A stretch of 64,000 bases of DNA from Pseudoips prasinana (GCA_951640165.1 OX621260.1:25190001-25254000); one strand, 5' to 3'; shown: positions 34,690-45,292, counted from the stretch's first letter. Notes: generated by a model from the sequence alone, not told the origin. Program-made: numbers and translations.

Positions 34690-35340
34690 CATGATATTCA
34701 CCTTTTTTTTTATTTATTTATTGTAAGTATAAAAACACATAAAACAATACAATAGTAGACCAAAAACCGGTTTGTCCGGAATACTACACTTAATACTACT
34801 CTACTTACGTTGCTCTGTAGTAGTATACCAGCCAAACCTTCAAATGAAATTAAATAATGAAATTTATTCAGCACTTGGGTATTTACATACACTTGTACTT
34901 ATCAAGCTCACAATGTATTGCATAAACACAGTTTAAAAACAGTAATTAAAGTAACAAAATATTTTAAATTAGTCCGTCCGTGCGGTCTGTTTCGTCACAT
35001 GTATTTTTAATATTCTTAAATAAATAATAAATAGCAAGTTACTAAGCTATTATTGTTACATTTAGCAATAGTATATCAAATTAAAGAATTGAAAACAACG
35101 AGCAGTTGGCTAGCGCAAAAGGCTCTCAACCAGTAGCTTAATTTAAACGACTAATGCCTGAGGGCACCCTTATGGGCCACATCTCAGGCGGCCGCTGAAG
35201 TAAAAAGATGGAATTCGAAATGGGGGTCAGATCACTTGCACGGTATACCGATCACGTGTTAAGGGGTTAACGCGATCCTCGCCGCTGAGGATCCTACCCT
35301 AGCTAGCCTGCGGCTTTCTCTAGCTACCTAGGTGGACCTA
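34690..35340. other. Foreign block in place of the RNase H core
   Basis: About 650 bp that do not read as pol. It contains an oligo-T/TTTATTTATTTATTG edge at the left and a GC-richer right part with GCCTGAGGGCACCC and CTCAGGCGGCCGCTG. It follows RNase H directly after TDASKEG (at 35340) and ends just before the linker into integrase. Most of RNase H is missing. No target duplication is visible. Origin unknown. Confidence 0.55.
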
Positions 35341-36170
35341 CCTTCTTTAGAAGCATCCGTATGCAGTTCTAGTTCCACTTTAGGATTATATAATGCTAAT
35401 ATGGGTTGACTTCGAAGCATCACCTTTATCTTCGCAAATGCCTGTTCTTGTTCCCTGCCCCAGGATTACATTGTATTTTTCCTCAATAAGTCGGTTAGTG
35501 GATCAGTAATCGTTGCATATCCTTTGATAAAACGTCTGAAGAAGCCAGATAAACCAAGAAAATGACGTACCTTATGTTGATAAGTAGGACACGGGAACTT
35601 GGAGACGGTTTCACATTTTCTACTTCCCGGTCTAATACCATCAGCGCTAACGTCAGACCCTAAGAAATCGACAGAGTCGAGAAAGAAATGGCACTTACTC
35701 AACTTTCGTCTTTTGGAACACAAGGCATGCAGTTAAATTAAAACTGCCCATCGGGTGACACAAATGCGGTTTTAGGGCGAGATTCGCCCGACATAGGAAT
35801 CTGATAGTAGCCTGAGGCCAGGTCTAAAGGCGTAAATAATGTATTACCTTGCCAATAGATCCAGCTGATCTTCTACGTGAGGCATTGGATAGTTTTCCTG
35901 TTCAGGGCTCTATAATCACCACACAGACGTTTATCGCCAGTTTTCTTCTGCAGCACGATAATAGGGCTTGCGTATGATGATGAGGATTCTCGAATTATAT
36001 TACTATGCAACTTTCTTGAATCATATTACTCACCATTATTCGTTCAGCATGCGACATACGGTATGGAAAATACACAATAGGGATATCATCTATTAGTTCT
36101 ATAGTAATTTCTGTAATTGCAGTAAACCCTAAGTCGTGCAATCCACTTAAAAGCAGTTACTATACTTTGG
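35341..36170 (-). pseudogene. Gypsy reverse transcriptase/RNase H remnant lacking the YxDD block
   Basis: RT landmarks in order on the minus strand are YRALNRKT, then FTPLDLASGYYQIPM (first catalytic Asp in LDLASGY), then TAFVSPDGQF. The reading then jumps at about 35722-35735 straight to KLSKCHFFLDSVDFLG and the connection region (HFLGLSGFFRRFI). The roughly 60 residues that normally sit between, including the YxDD catalytic box, are absent. RNase H begins (LELHTDASKEG) and is cut at 35340. Stops and frameshifts are also present. The enzyme cannot be active. Confidence 0.82.
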
Positions 36171-36349
36171 CAATCAATCTCTTAATTCCTGACGTTGGTT
36201 TGTGTAAAACTTCGGACTGCAATTTACAGAAGTGTCCATAGTAGTGTTATCGAAGGCAACACTGAATGATTTTTTTTGATATAACACACCTCTGAGAGTT
36301 GGCAATCTTGGTGGATGAGTAATTTGAAGTCTTAGGGAATTTACATCAC

Positions 36350-36535
36350 TTACTCGAATAAGAGAACATTGACCGCTAGATCTATGTGGCAAGAAATCGT
36401 ACGCCCATTTATTAATATGTCCATAGCATACTTGTTTATTCCAGTGTCTTCAGTCTTTACTTCAGATGCCTGCTTTTGTTTTGGATCATTACCTGATGCT
36501 GAGCTTCTTCCGGTCACGGTTGCAGATCTTCCCAT
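36350..36535 (-). pseudogene. Retropepsin-like protease remnant
   Basis: AMDILINGRTISCHIDLAVN resembles the start of a Gypsy protease, but the catalytic D-S/T-G triplet reads D-L-A. It lies between the gag zinc knuckle and RT, as expected. Confidence 0.5.
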
Positions 36536-36574
36536 ATCATTATAACTATTGGAAGTGAGATGACCAAACCTGTC

Positions 36575-37628
36575 TCACGTAGTACACTTGGAAGCGGGTA
36601 TTTCACATCTCGAGCTACGGTGACCTACTTCATTGCAGTTATGGCATTTCACCGAAGACATAGACTTTTGATTCTTAAAACTTGGGTGACCAGTTTCGTG
36701 GCGGTTGTAGCATCTAATTGAAGTATTGACTATGTTACCTGATTTAGACGAATCCGTTCGACCTGCATTAGCTCCGAACCATCCTCTTCGCATTGTGTCC
36801 TGGTTATCCCTGCTTTGCCCTATTAGAATAGTCTTGAAATATTTAAGTACCTGTTCCGGCTGGACTTGTGTTGCTTGGGCACCAACTTTTACCGCTCGGT
36901 CCTCTATGCCATAAAGAAGACAATCTACTACCTGTATGCCGGATATTTTAAATCTGTTAAGTAAATTAGTTTTTTGCATAATAATAATGTTCCAACGACT
37001 CACCATATCTCGCCTTTATTGCTAACGTTCCAGTTAAGAGTTCAGCATAATCCTATCTACACGGAAAAGATTCAATCAGTTTATTTTTCCATTCAGACCA
37101 CGTATGCAATACCGAAGTCAGACACTGATACCACGTTTTAGCAACACCACTTAATTTTGGTAAAGAATAATGGATTTCTTCTCTTTCCTCCCAGCCGTAG
37201 ATCTCGGCACACTCTTCCACTTTAGTGACCCAAGTTAAAACTGTTTGATCTTTTGATAAAGGATGGAACTCCGGTATTACATTCGCATTAAAAGATATTT
37301 TAAGCTTAACAGAACCCCTAAACCTATCTAAAATAGTTAAAAATATATCCATTAACTCAACATCACGTTCAGTGTCCTTACCTTTAGACGATCTTAATCT
37401 TTTCAGAGAAAGGGACCTACTTCTTGACCCCGATGATGTATAGATCCTTTTCCTTGTGCCACAAGATCCTTGTCTCCTTTGTGAATTTCTTTTACCTTCG
37501 GGTCGTGGGGAATACGACCCTCCTTCAGAACTGGACGTTGAAGAACATTGGTGTCTCCGTACATTCGATCGCGATGTCAGTTTACCTTTACTTAAACGTT
37601 GTTTTTTTGTACTTACCGACTTCTGCAA
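36575..37628 (-). pseudogene. Gypsy gag remnant (capsid and zinc knuckle)
   Basis: The 5' part (37053-37628) is an Arg/Ser/Lys-rich N-terminus followed by a retrotransposon-gag domain (FHPLSKDQTVLTWVTKVEEC, LSGVAKTWYQ, WSEWKNKLIE). It ends at an in-frame stop at about 37050, and the reading then continues through a frame change in an A-run at about 36970. The downstream part has a CCHC knuckle, CHNCNEVGHRSSRC, preceded by a degenerate one. Gag normally forms the particle and packages RNA. Confidence 0.8.
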
Positions 37629-37747
37629 ACTTTTGCCTTACATGTCGTACACTTCCATCCTCTCCAGATGTATCTCCTCCTTCGTTGATTCCTTCAGATT
37701 CTCTCTCAAACCTTAACCTCAACTTCCAATTTGGGTTTCACCTTAGA

Positions 37748-38156
37748 CCCTCCACCTAGGGTTCTCATCCTTAGCCTTGACCCTCCACCTAGGGTCTTTT
37801 TCCTTTCAGACCCTCCACCTAGGGCATATTCCTTTTCAGTCCCTCTACCTAGGGTATTTATCCTTTTAGACCCTCCACCTAGGGCATTTATCCTTTCACA
37901 CCCTCCACCTAGGGCATTAATCCTTTTATACCCTCCACCTAGGGCATTAATCCTTTTATACCCTCCACCTAGGGCATTTATCCTTTTAGACCCTCCACCT
38001 AGGGCATTAATCCTTTTAGACCCTCCACCTAGGGCATTTATCCTTTTAGACCCTCCACCTAGGGCATTTATCCTTTTAGACCCTCCACCTAGGGCATTAA
38101 TCCTTTTAGACCCTCCACCTAGGGCATTAATCCTTTTAGACCCTCCACCTAGGGTA
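37748..38156 (-). repeat. 30-bp minisatellite in the LTR element leader
   Basis: About 14 units of CCCTCCACCTAGGGCATTAA plus TCCTTTTAGA (plus strand). The unit length keeps a minus-strand frame open that reads as a decapeptide repeat, LGGGSKRINA. That frame (38176 down to 37706) is not the gag frame. Middle units are nearly identical and edge units are diverged, the usual pattern of slippage or unequal exchange. Confidence 0.93.
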
Positions 38157-38215
38157 CAATGTCCATTACCTTCCATATCTGAAACTACCAGATTACAGCT
38201 TAGTATTGTAATAAC

Positions 38216-38825
38216 TTATACATCATTTACACACTGCCATCTGATCCCAAACCAAGCAAAGCCCGTACTATGGAAACCAGACAACTAATAAACTACACAC
38301 ACCACTTTTCTTTTGTAAATACACCTATATAGAAAATTACAGACTCAGCACAAACAGATAATATGAAAAATATGACAGAATCAGCCCAACAGCTCTTTTC
38401 TAGCATTAATTTTTCTCCAAGTATATATTTATGTATATTTAGTTTCATCATCATCATCATCATATCAGCCGAAAGACGTCCACTGCTGGACAAAGGCCTC
38501 TCCCAAAGTTAGTTTATTATTTTATAAGTATATATTATTCTATTCTAGTTTTAATTTATGTAGTTTATGTAAGTACTTTTATTGTATTTTAAAATATAAG
38601 ATTCATCACCTCCACACACGACGTGTTAAGTGCACCTACCTTATTTTTCTCTGCATCACCCTAAGGTAGACTGGTAGAGAATGCCTCCGGATTAAGTCCG
38701 CCTCAGTACAAACATGTGCAAAAGTAAATAAACAGACATGTCCATGCACACAAATATCCGTCCTGGGTGGGAATCGAACCCACGCCCTCCGGCGTGAAAA
38801 GCAAGCATTTGCCAACCACGCCGTA
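38216..38825 (-). repeat. SINE family B in the LTR element leader, itself interrupted
   Basis: The tail half (38216-38358) and head half (38730-38825, with GGGAATCGAACCCACG and CCAACCACGCC) are separated by about 370 bp flanked by AAACAGA at 38352-38358 and 38730-38736. The inserted piece contains an RTE-like CATCATCATCATATCAGCC..GTCCACTGCTGGACAAAG and a segment with CTGGTAGAGAATGCC. Confidence 0.8.
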
Positions 38826-38883
38826 TTTATTCTGAAACTACAACTAGTATACTGTAATTTAATCATAATGGAAGTAAGTTACT

Positions 38884-39070
38884 ACAACTTTTATTCGCGT
38901 AGACTTTAAAAAGAACCGCTTGTAAATAGTTAGAACATGTTTGTAGTAATATAGTTTAGTATACATTTTTTTTCTAGTTGCATATAGATATTTAGGTACA
39001 CTGAATGTTAAACCATTTATAAAATTTATTTTAAAATAGTAATAATATTTAGCTAGCTTGTATTATGTTA
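38884..39070 (-). mobile_element. LINE 3'-end repeat, copy 1 (inside LTR element)
   Basis: TTATTCGCGTAGACTTTAAA, CTTGTAAATAGTTAGAACAT, GTTTGTAGTAATATA and ATTTAGCTAGCTT are shared with 42408-42600. Confidence 0.7.
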
Positions 39071-39890
39071 TTGTCAATTGTTACACAATAGCCCAGTTCT
39101 CCAGTTAGCAAATTCGTTATCAACTATTTCAAACATGTTCCATATAAAATGAGAAGTTTTGTTGTTTGCCACAAGGTATAGTTATTATAAAATAAACTAG
39201 AACAGTTATTCTCCTCATAAATCAATACATATATACATAAAAATAATCAAACGTTACTAGTAATAGCCTCATAAATATTGCCCTATCCATTGCGAAAATT
39301 AAGTAAATATTAGAATATAAATATTAACATTATAGTTGGATTCATCGAGTGTTTGTTTTATTTTTCAAGGTTCTTTATTTTCATTAATTAATAACATTCA
39401 ACAACATAAATAATAATAATCATCGATTAAAACCAAACTAGATTAAAATTTGATAGATTACTTTATGCTTTGTGCATTAGTATTACAAAAAAAAAACAAA
39501 AAGAAATCGTCATTGATCTGATTCAGTAAAATTCACAGATCGAGTTAAATTCACCGTTCATTTTGTTCGTTAATTTTATCCGCTAAATACATTTCGTATA
39601 CCATATGTATTTTAATTCCATACCTATATTTATTTTCCAACTAAAAACCAAAGTCAATTAAAAAAAACAAATATTTTAATATTGTACTCTTACAGTTTAT
39701 AGAGAAATAACAAAACCAACACAAAATAACCCTTTGGAAAGCTAATGGTCATGAAAACTACTTTTGAGGTTTGTACAAAACAATTATCAAAATCGTGAAT
39801 ATCAAAGTTATAAAATCGTTACTTACGTTTTTCCGAGTAGTGGACGTGACAAGAAAATGTGAGATTTTCTTGATGATACCACTTCTGACC

Positions 39891-40273
39891 TATTAGGATT
39901 AGGTCTTTGAAATAAACAGCCGTCACTTCAATAATCACTCTTTTATTTATTTTCACTGTACACGTGTTAACCACTTAAAAACTACCACTCGACTGCCTGC
40001 CCCACTCAAACGCGTCACCGATCACACCTCCCCTCTACGGTAAAAGTGACGTGTCCGGCCAATGCATCCGATTGGGCGAAGTCTCTGATTGGCCTCCGCA
40101 AACAGAATCAAATTAGAATTTAATAATTTGTAAACATTAATTAATTAGTGAAAAAATATAAATAAATTTATATACAATATTTGTATTATAATAGTTGGTA
40201 AATAATGTAGATAATTCATTTACATGTTACTTTCATAAACTATATACTTATTTTATTATAAATAAACCTAACA
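39891..40273 (-). repeat. 5' LTR of the Gypsy-type element
   Basis: Identical by eye to 32838-33220 over 383 bp. It should carry the promoter for minus-strand transcription of the element. Just inside it the minus strand reads GGTCAGAAGTGGTATCATCA, the position where a primer binding site would lie. Confidence 0.95.
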
Positions 40274-40437
40274 ATACTTATATACATAGATAAATACTTA
40301 AATACATAGAAAACATCCATGACTCAGAAACAAATATTCGTGCTCATCGCACAAATATTTGCAGTTACCGGGATTTAACCCAGGACCACCAGCTTCGTAG
40401 GCAGGCGCACTACCAACTAGGCTGCGATGACCGTCAA
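40274..40437 (-). repeat. SINE family A, head half, split by the LTR element
   Basis: It resumes the SINE exactly where 32837 stops, repeating ATAC. It contains the body AACATCCATGACTCAGAAAC and the tRNA-like head with CCACCAGCTTCGTAGGCAGG and CCAACTAGGCTGCG (plus-strand wording). Confidence 0.93.
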
Positions 40438-40497
40438 CACTGCCGTAATACACTGCCATTTGCCATTGGGTCTGTACTAAGGCGACCAGATAACTAA

Positions 40498-40662
40498 TAA
40501 ACATACTTATATATTTCTAAATACGTACATATTATAGATAAATTACACCCAGACAGAACTATAATCGTGCTCATCACAAAAATATTTGTAGGTCGGGATC
40601 GAACCCACGAACTCTGGCTATGCAGTCATGTTCACTAACCAGTAGACTAACAGGCCAGTCAA
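40498..40662 (-). repeat. tRNA-derived SINE, family D
   Basis: On the minus strand: GGCCTGTTAGTCTACTGGTT (box A), GTGGGTTCGATCCCGACC (box B), then ATTTTTGTGATGAGCACG. Matches 56637-56800. Confidence 0.82.
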
Positions 40663-41014
40663 ATATTTAGTGGGTCGTCATAAAATGTGGTCAGTTTTTT
40701 TATTAATTTTTAATGCAACATGAATTGCACATTGCCAGTTGAAAAATACCCGAAATGCACGACAAGATAAAGCTTGATGTAGTTTCAACTAAAACAACAA
40801 GATGTCATCAACGTCTTAAAAGATGCACAATAGTTTTGCACTAAATTACAAGTGCATAATGTATTACCAGATTTCTTTTAACAACTTACAAACCGTTAGT
40901 TTACGACTTGCATACCTGTTATGCAAATATCTAATATTACTTCACGATGTTACATTAATTGCAAGCACAGTTTGGTTCGCGTTACAAATGTAACAATTAC
41001 AGTATGACACCGTA

Positions 41015-41180
41015 TAAATCAGTTTCCCGCTCTAGTTGGTAGTCCGCGGCCCGGTGTAGCGTCGCCGCGTCGCACGGCGCATGTTGGCCGAGGGCCGGCG
41101 CGCGCGCCGATAAGCCTCCGCTAACCGGAATGATCGCGAGATAGTGGGGTCGCTCACCTCGCCAAAACGTCTGTGACCCT
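41015..41180. promoter_or_regulatory. CpG-rich patch, possible promoter or 5' exon
   Basis: An isolated block of high GC and many CpGs (GCGTCGCCGCGTCGCACGGC, GGGCCGGCGCGCGCGCCGAT) in AT-rich DNA. On the plus strand CCGTATAAATCAGT precedes it (TATA-like). On the minus strand GGCGAG|GTGAGCG at about 41153-41160 is a good splice-donor consensus. No coding exon is attached. It could be the start of a gene on either strand, or an unrelated GC-rich element. Confidence 0.35.
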
Positions 41181-42400
41181 GTTCCGCAGGCTTTGTTTAC
41201 AAAAACTAACTAGGTCACACTGTTAAATACCTACGGTTAGTCGATTAACATGCTGTGACATACGTCCCGCGTGCGTTTTGTACCACTTTACATAAATATA
41301 AACATAAATAATAAATATAACAGAACGTAGCACTTTTTCGCTCTGTGAGTAACTCGATAGGCGAGCATCTTCAACTCACTGAAAAATAAATTATAACGGC
41401 AACATAATTATGTGTTTATTTGCGTGAGTGAGGGCGCCATAACTTGTTGGTAAACCATGAGTGTAGCAAGCTTCTTAGGCTATTTAAACTGATTATTATC
41501 ACATAATTAATTTACCCACTTGGTACACAAAAACCGCCCATGTGAGAATTGATGGTTCCATAGCTACTATTCGTCATCAAGTCAGCATTGACCACGGCAT
41601 CTGTCTAGATGTTTGTTGCAGCGGTAAGGGAGAGCGCCGAATCTAGCGATATGTTTATACCAAGCTATTCTGCAAAGCTTCGGTCTCTAGGTTAATTTAG
41701 ACTATTTGAAAATCAGGTTTAGTAAGGTGGGTTCGGTTTGGTATACCTATGTACTTAAAACCCGATATATAGGTAAATTACGGTTTAGAGAAGAAGAGAG
41801 AAATGACATTTCCAAAATACTTTGATACTAAGAAACATAGTTTAATTTTTTTCTATAATATTGCCGTTCTAGTTGTAGGCATATATTGTTTAAATTTTTA
41901 TACCCCTTTCTACAATACTTAATTACCTAATTGAGGTATACCACAGGTCCTGACAGGCGAGCTGTGTTAAAAGAGACCCGTATAAAGTCCCATTTTAACA
42001 TGTTGGTACTGAACCTCAAAACGATCGATTGGCTGTGATTGGTACTTCAAATTTAAAACGTACTTGTATTTATCTTATCGTTTCTCCGTGAGACAAGTGA
42101 TGTAACGTTTTCAGTACGTAACACCATTATTACAGTAGAGAAAATATTTACTTTTATGCTGTTGGTTAATGACTGAACAAAACGAAATATGAACGAGATG
42201 CAATGACATTAAGTATTCGCCCATCTGCTTTGTGGATAGTTTTTTTAAAGAGGAACATGTGATCGTATGTGGCAATTTGATTCTTTCAATAGAGTCAATG
42301 AAAGCTTCTGAAAGCTCGAAAAGCATAAACGATGGTAAATAATATTCTGTAGTACTAGTAGTAGTAATAATAAATAAATAAATAATAAAATGAAAATAAA
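41181..42400. other. No recognised feature
   Basis: Mixed AT-rich sequence. A segment near 41960-42030 (AGACCCGTATAAAGTCCCAT, AACCTCAAAACGATCGATTG) recurs inverted at 43515-43600, so part of it belongs to an unnamed dispersed repeat. Confidence 0.45.
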
Positions 42401-42407
42401 AATGGTT

Positions 42408-42600
42408 TTTATTCACGTAGACTTTAAAAAAGCGCTTGTAAATAGTCAGAACATGTTTGTAGTAATATATAATTAATTTATAATTATTTCTAGGTACATG
42501 TAGATATTTAGGTACACAGATTGTAAGAAAAAAATTACAATAAGATTTGTTTTATAATAGTTACGATATTTAGCTAGCTTAAATTAAGTTATTGTCATGT
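42408..42600 (-). mobile_element. LINE 3'-end repeat, copy 2
   Basis: Matches 38884-39070: TTATTCACGTAGACTTTAAA, CTTGTAAATAGTCAGAACAT and ATATTTAGCTAGCTTAAA. Confidence 0.7.
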
Positions 42601-43029
42601 GTAGGTTTAATTATCGAAATTTTAGATTTTAGTTATTATTTTACTACATATTGTCTGAATGGTTCTGTCTTTATTAAGGTATAAATTAAATATTATTATT
42701 AAGAAGATTAAGATAACAATAATACGTCAGTCCGTCAGTAACTGCCACATGGGCTAGTGACATATAAGCTAGCGATAATACGGGAAATAACGTGGTCTGC
42801 CGATAGGAACTACCTTCTAAGTGGCAAACATATAAGATAACAACAATATGGGGAATTGTGCAGTTTCCTGGCAGGATAAACCACGTGGGCGAGTACATTT
42901 AGGTTAGCTATAATTAACAACAGGAAATTATTGCTAATTTGGTTTCTAGGCAGGAATTAACAAGTGGCGAGTAATACATAAGTTAGCCCTAGAGGATAAA
43001 ATTGAACCTGCTTGCACAAGCTAGTCATA

Positions 43030-43240
43030 TAGGTGGCCCTGGGTTCGAATCCCGGTAAGTGCAAATATTTGTGTGATGAGCACGAATATTTGTTTCTGAG
43101 TCATGGATGTTTTCTATGTATTTAAGTATTTATCTATCTATATAAGTATGTATATCGTCGCCTGGTACCCATAGTACAAGCAAGCTTTGCTTAGTTTGGG
43201 CCTAGGATGATCTGTGCGACATTGTCCCTATATATTATTA
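43030..43240 (+). repeat. SINE family A, 5'-truncated
   Basis: It begins at box B (CCCTGGGTTCGAATCCCGG), runs through the complete body and tail (GGTACCCATAGTACAAGCAA) and ends TGCGACATTGTCCCTATATA. Confidence 0.88.
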
Positions 43241-43284
43241 TTATTATATAGATAAAATCTAATAGCAACTCTCAAACAACATTA

Positions 43285-43475
43285 TCATGTTAGCCTATTG
43301 ACGTCCACTGCTGGACGAAGGCCTCCCCAAAAGATTTTAGCAATGGGGTTGTGTCCATCATTTGGAGGAATATGCCATAATTGCCACGCGTGGCAGACGT
43401 ATGATGTTCATAGTACACAGAGAGACGCTGCTGCCCGTTGTCTCGGAGATATATCTTCCTGTCTCACGGAGAAAC
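43285..43475 (-). repeat. RTE-tailed SINE, family G (diverged)
   Basis: GTCCACTGCTGGACGAAGGC, GAATATGCCATAATTGCCAC, TGGCAGACG and AGACGCTGCTGCCCGTTGTC appear in the order of inverted family G. Confidence 0.7.
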
Positions 43476-43619
43476 GATAAGATAAATACAAGTAAGTTTT
43501 AAATTTCAAGTACCAATCACAGCCAATCGATCGTTTTGAGGTTCAGTACCAAAATGTTAAAAAGAGACCTTATATGGGTCTTTTTTTAACATAGCTCGCC
43601 TGCCTTTCATTGCGGTATA

Positions 43620-43805
43620 GCATCATCATTCATCATCATAATTACAGCTTAAAAGAACTCCACTGCTGGACAAGCTTCCCCTAAGAATCATCTTGTGGAA
43701 TATGCCCTAATCGTCACGCTTGGCAGACGAATTGGCGATCGCGGTAAGATGGTCATCATCACTGGATGGGTCGACTTCTACGTCCCCTACGGGATGAAAT
43801 CACGT
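43620..43805 (-). repeat. RTE-tailed SINE, family G (diverged)
   Basis: An ATCATCATTCATCATCAT tail precedes CTCCACTGCTGGACAAGC, GAATATGCCCTAATCGTCAC, TTGGCAGACG and CCCCTACGGGATGAAAT. Confidence 0.7.
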
Positions 43806-44199
43806 CAGCCAGACAGTGACACTGTTCTTAAACATAAGAGCGAAGAATTAATGATGCCGGACTTCATGCAACGATTGTTGATATATCTTACAAATGATAC
43901 GTTTTATGCATGAAGTTATCTCCGTGTGAAACGCACATGTTCGCAAAAAGTGAATTACATAATTGATACACGCGATGCCAAGATGCTGAATAACGATAAT
44001 AGCATACGGCGTCCGTATAGCCTCGGGGCGGAAGCGTGGACGGAAGGTTATGTCTATAAGGCGACGCTTCCAGACGGTCTCAATTCGTGAGCAAAATATT
44101 GCCAGTTCTTTGTTGTACCTATAAATAATGTTTAACAGCAGCAAAAAGTATTTAAAGTATTCCTGGGTTCTTCTTATATCCAAGTTTATAATTCAGAGA

Positions 44200-44815
44200 C
44201 AGCAAGGTAGGAGCATATTTCCATAAGGAACTGGTAGAGAAGTATGGTATATTTGTAGAGTTAAATTAATTAGTAAGCAGCACATTATAGGAATTCTAGA
44301 TATATATTTATATTTGTTCTAGAGCTGTCAAATAATCATATTTTATTTTCCTTTTTATACGGGAAATTGTTACGCCGATTTGTCTCGAATGAGTTGCGTT
44401 GAAATCAGTGGTAGAGAACCTAGTGATATGCTCTGCTGGGTCTTCTCTGTTGCGGCGTATTAAATTCATCGAGATTCAATTGCGACCATCATTGCGATTA
44501 AAAAACGCAGTATAAGTAAACTGTATTGTAAACTTCATACATTTTTGGACGATAATAAATTAATAGTTTTTAGTAATAAACTGCGTAATGATAAAACAGA
44601 TATGGCCTCTAAAACAAAAATGAATTATGCATTTGAAACGCTAATTAGTATATTAAATGATACATTTTTAAATAAGCTACTAAATTTGGCTAAGGTTTGA
44701 ATACCTTCATTTTTTTATATTTTGTCGATTTTTCTTTTTTAAAACATTACTAAGACCAATCCCGATTAAACAAGTTTTCTAGTGAAAATTTCGCATTTGA
44801 ATCATATTCACTTAA
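44200..44815. other. No recognised feature
   Basis: AT-rich DNA with no match to other parts of the window. Confidence 0.4.
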
Positions 44816-44817
44816 AT

Positions 44818-45290
44818 AATATCCTGGGACATTATTCACACACGGCCATCCGATCCCAAATTAAGCAGAGCTTGTACTATGGAAACTAGATAACTGATAT
44901 ACTACTTACACTACTTGTCTTTTCTAAATACATGCTTATATAGATAACTAGCTGTGCCCGCGACTTCGTCCGCGTGTTAATTAGTTTATTTTGTTTCTTT
45001 TTTGTTTTTCGTAAAATAAATGACTTTTTCTAAAATAGAAGTAGCCTAAGTTACTCCTTATTACATCAGCTACCTGCCAATAAAAGTCCCGTCAAAATCG
45101 GTCCAGCCATTTCAGAGATTAGCCGGAACAAACAGACAGACAGACAGACAAAAATTGTAAAAAATGTTATTTTGGTGTATGTATCGTATATATATTCATA
45201 TTTATGTAGTAAAAACCGGTTATTTCAATATTACAAACAGACACTCCAATTTTATTTATTTGTATCTATAGATTACACACAGACTCAATA
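44818..45290 (-). repeat. SINE family B split by a Helitron
   Basis: The tail half (CTGGGACATTATTCACACAC to CATGCTTATATAGATAA) ends at 44947, and the next bases of the SINE (TTACACACAGACTCAATAAT) resume at 45273. The head is missing. Confidence 0.85.
44948..45272 (-). mobile_element. Non-autonomous Helitron, 325 bp, inside SINE B
   Basis: The minus strand begins TCTATAGATACAAATAAATA after host A and ends CACAGCTAG before host T. Removing it restores the SINE (AGATAA + TTACAC) with no duplicated base, the Helitron signature. The hairpin CGCG-GACGAAGT-CGCG lies before the CTAG end. Confidence 0.92.
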
Positions 45291-45292
45291 AT

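Larger units (their letters stand above)
32838..40273 (-). mobile_element. Gypsy-type LTR retrotransposon, defective, LTRs identical by eye (7.4 kb)
   Basis: Direct 383-bp LTRs at 32838-33220 and 39891-40273 show no difference that I can find. The 4-bp duplication ATAC flanks the element (32834-32837 and 40274-40277). In minus-strand order the interior holds a 1.7 kb leader with SINE and LINE insertions, a 30-bp minisatellite (37748-38156), gag remnants, protease-like, RT, partial RNase H and integrase remnants. The order protease-RT-RNase H-integrase and the RT wording place it in Ty3/Gypsy. The primer binding site is not convincing. Identical LTRs suggest a recent insertion, yet the coding part is broken. 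Confidence 0.93.

Noticed and set aside
33796..37628. Intact endogenous retrovirus
   Set aside because: No env-like frame is seen, and gag, RT, RNase H and integrase all carry deletions or frame breaks.
37731..38288. 185-codon plus-strand open frame rich in DPPPRA
   Set aside because: It is the antisense reading of the 30-bp minisatellite.
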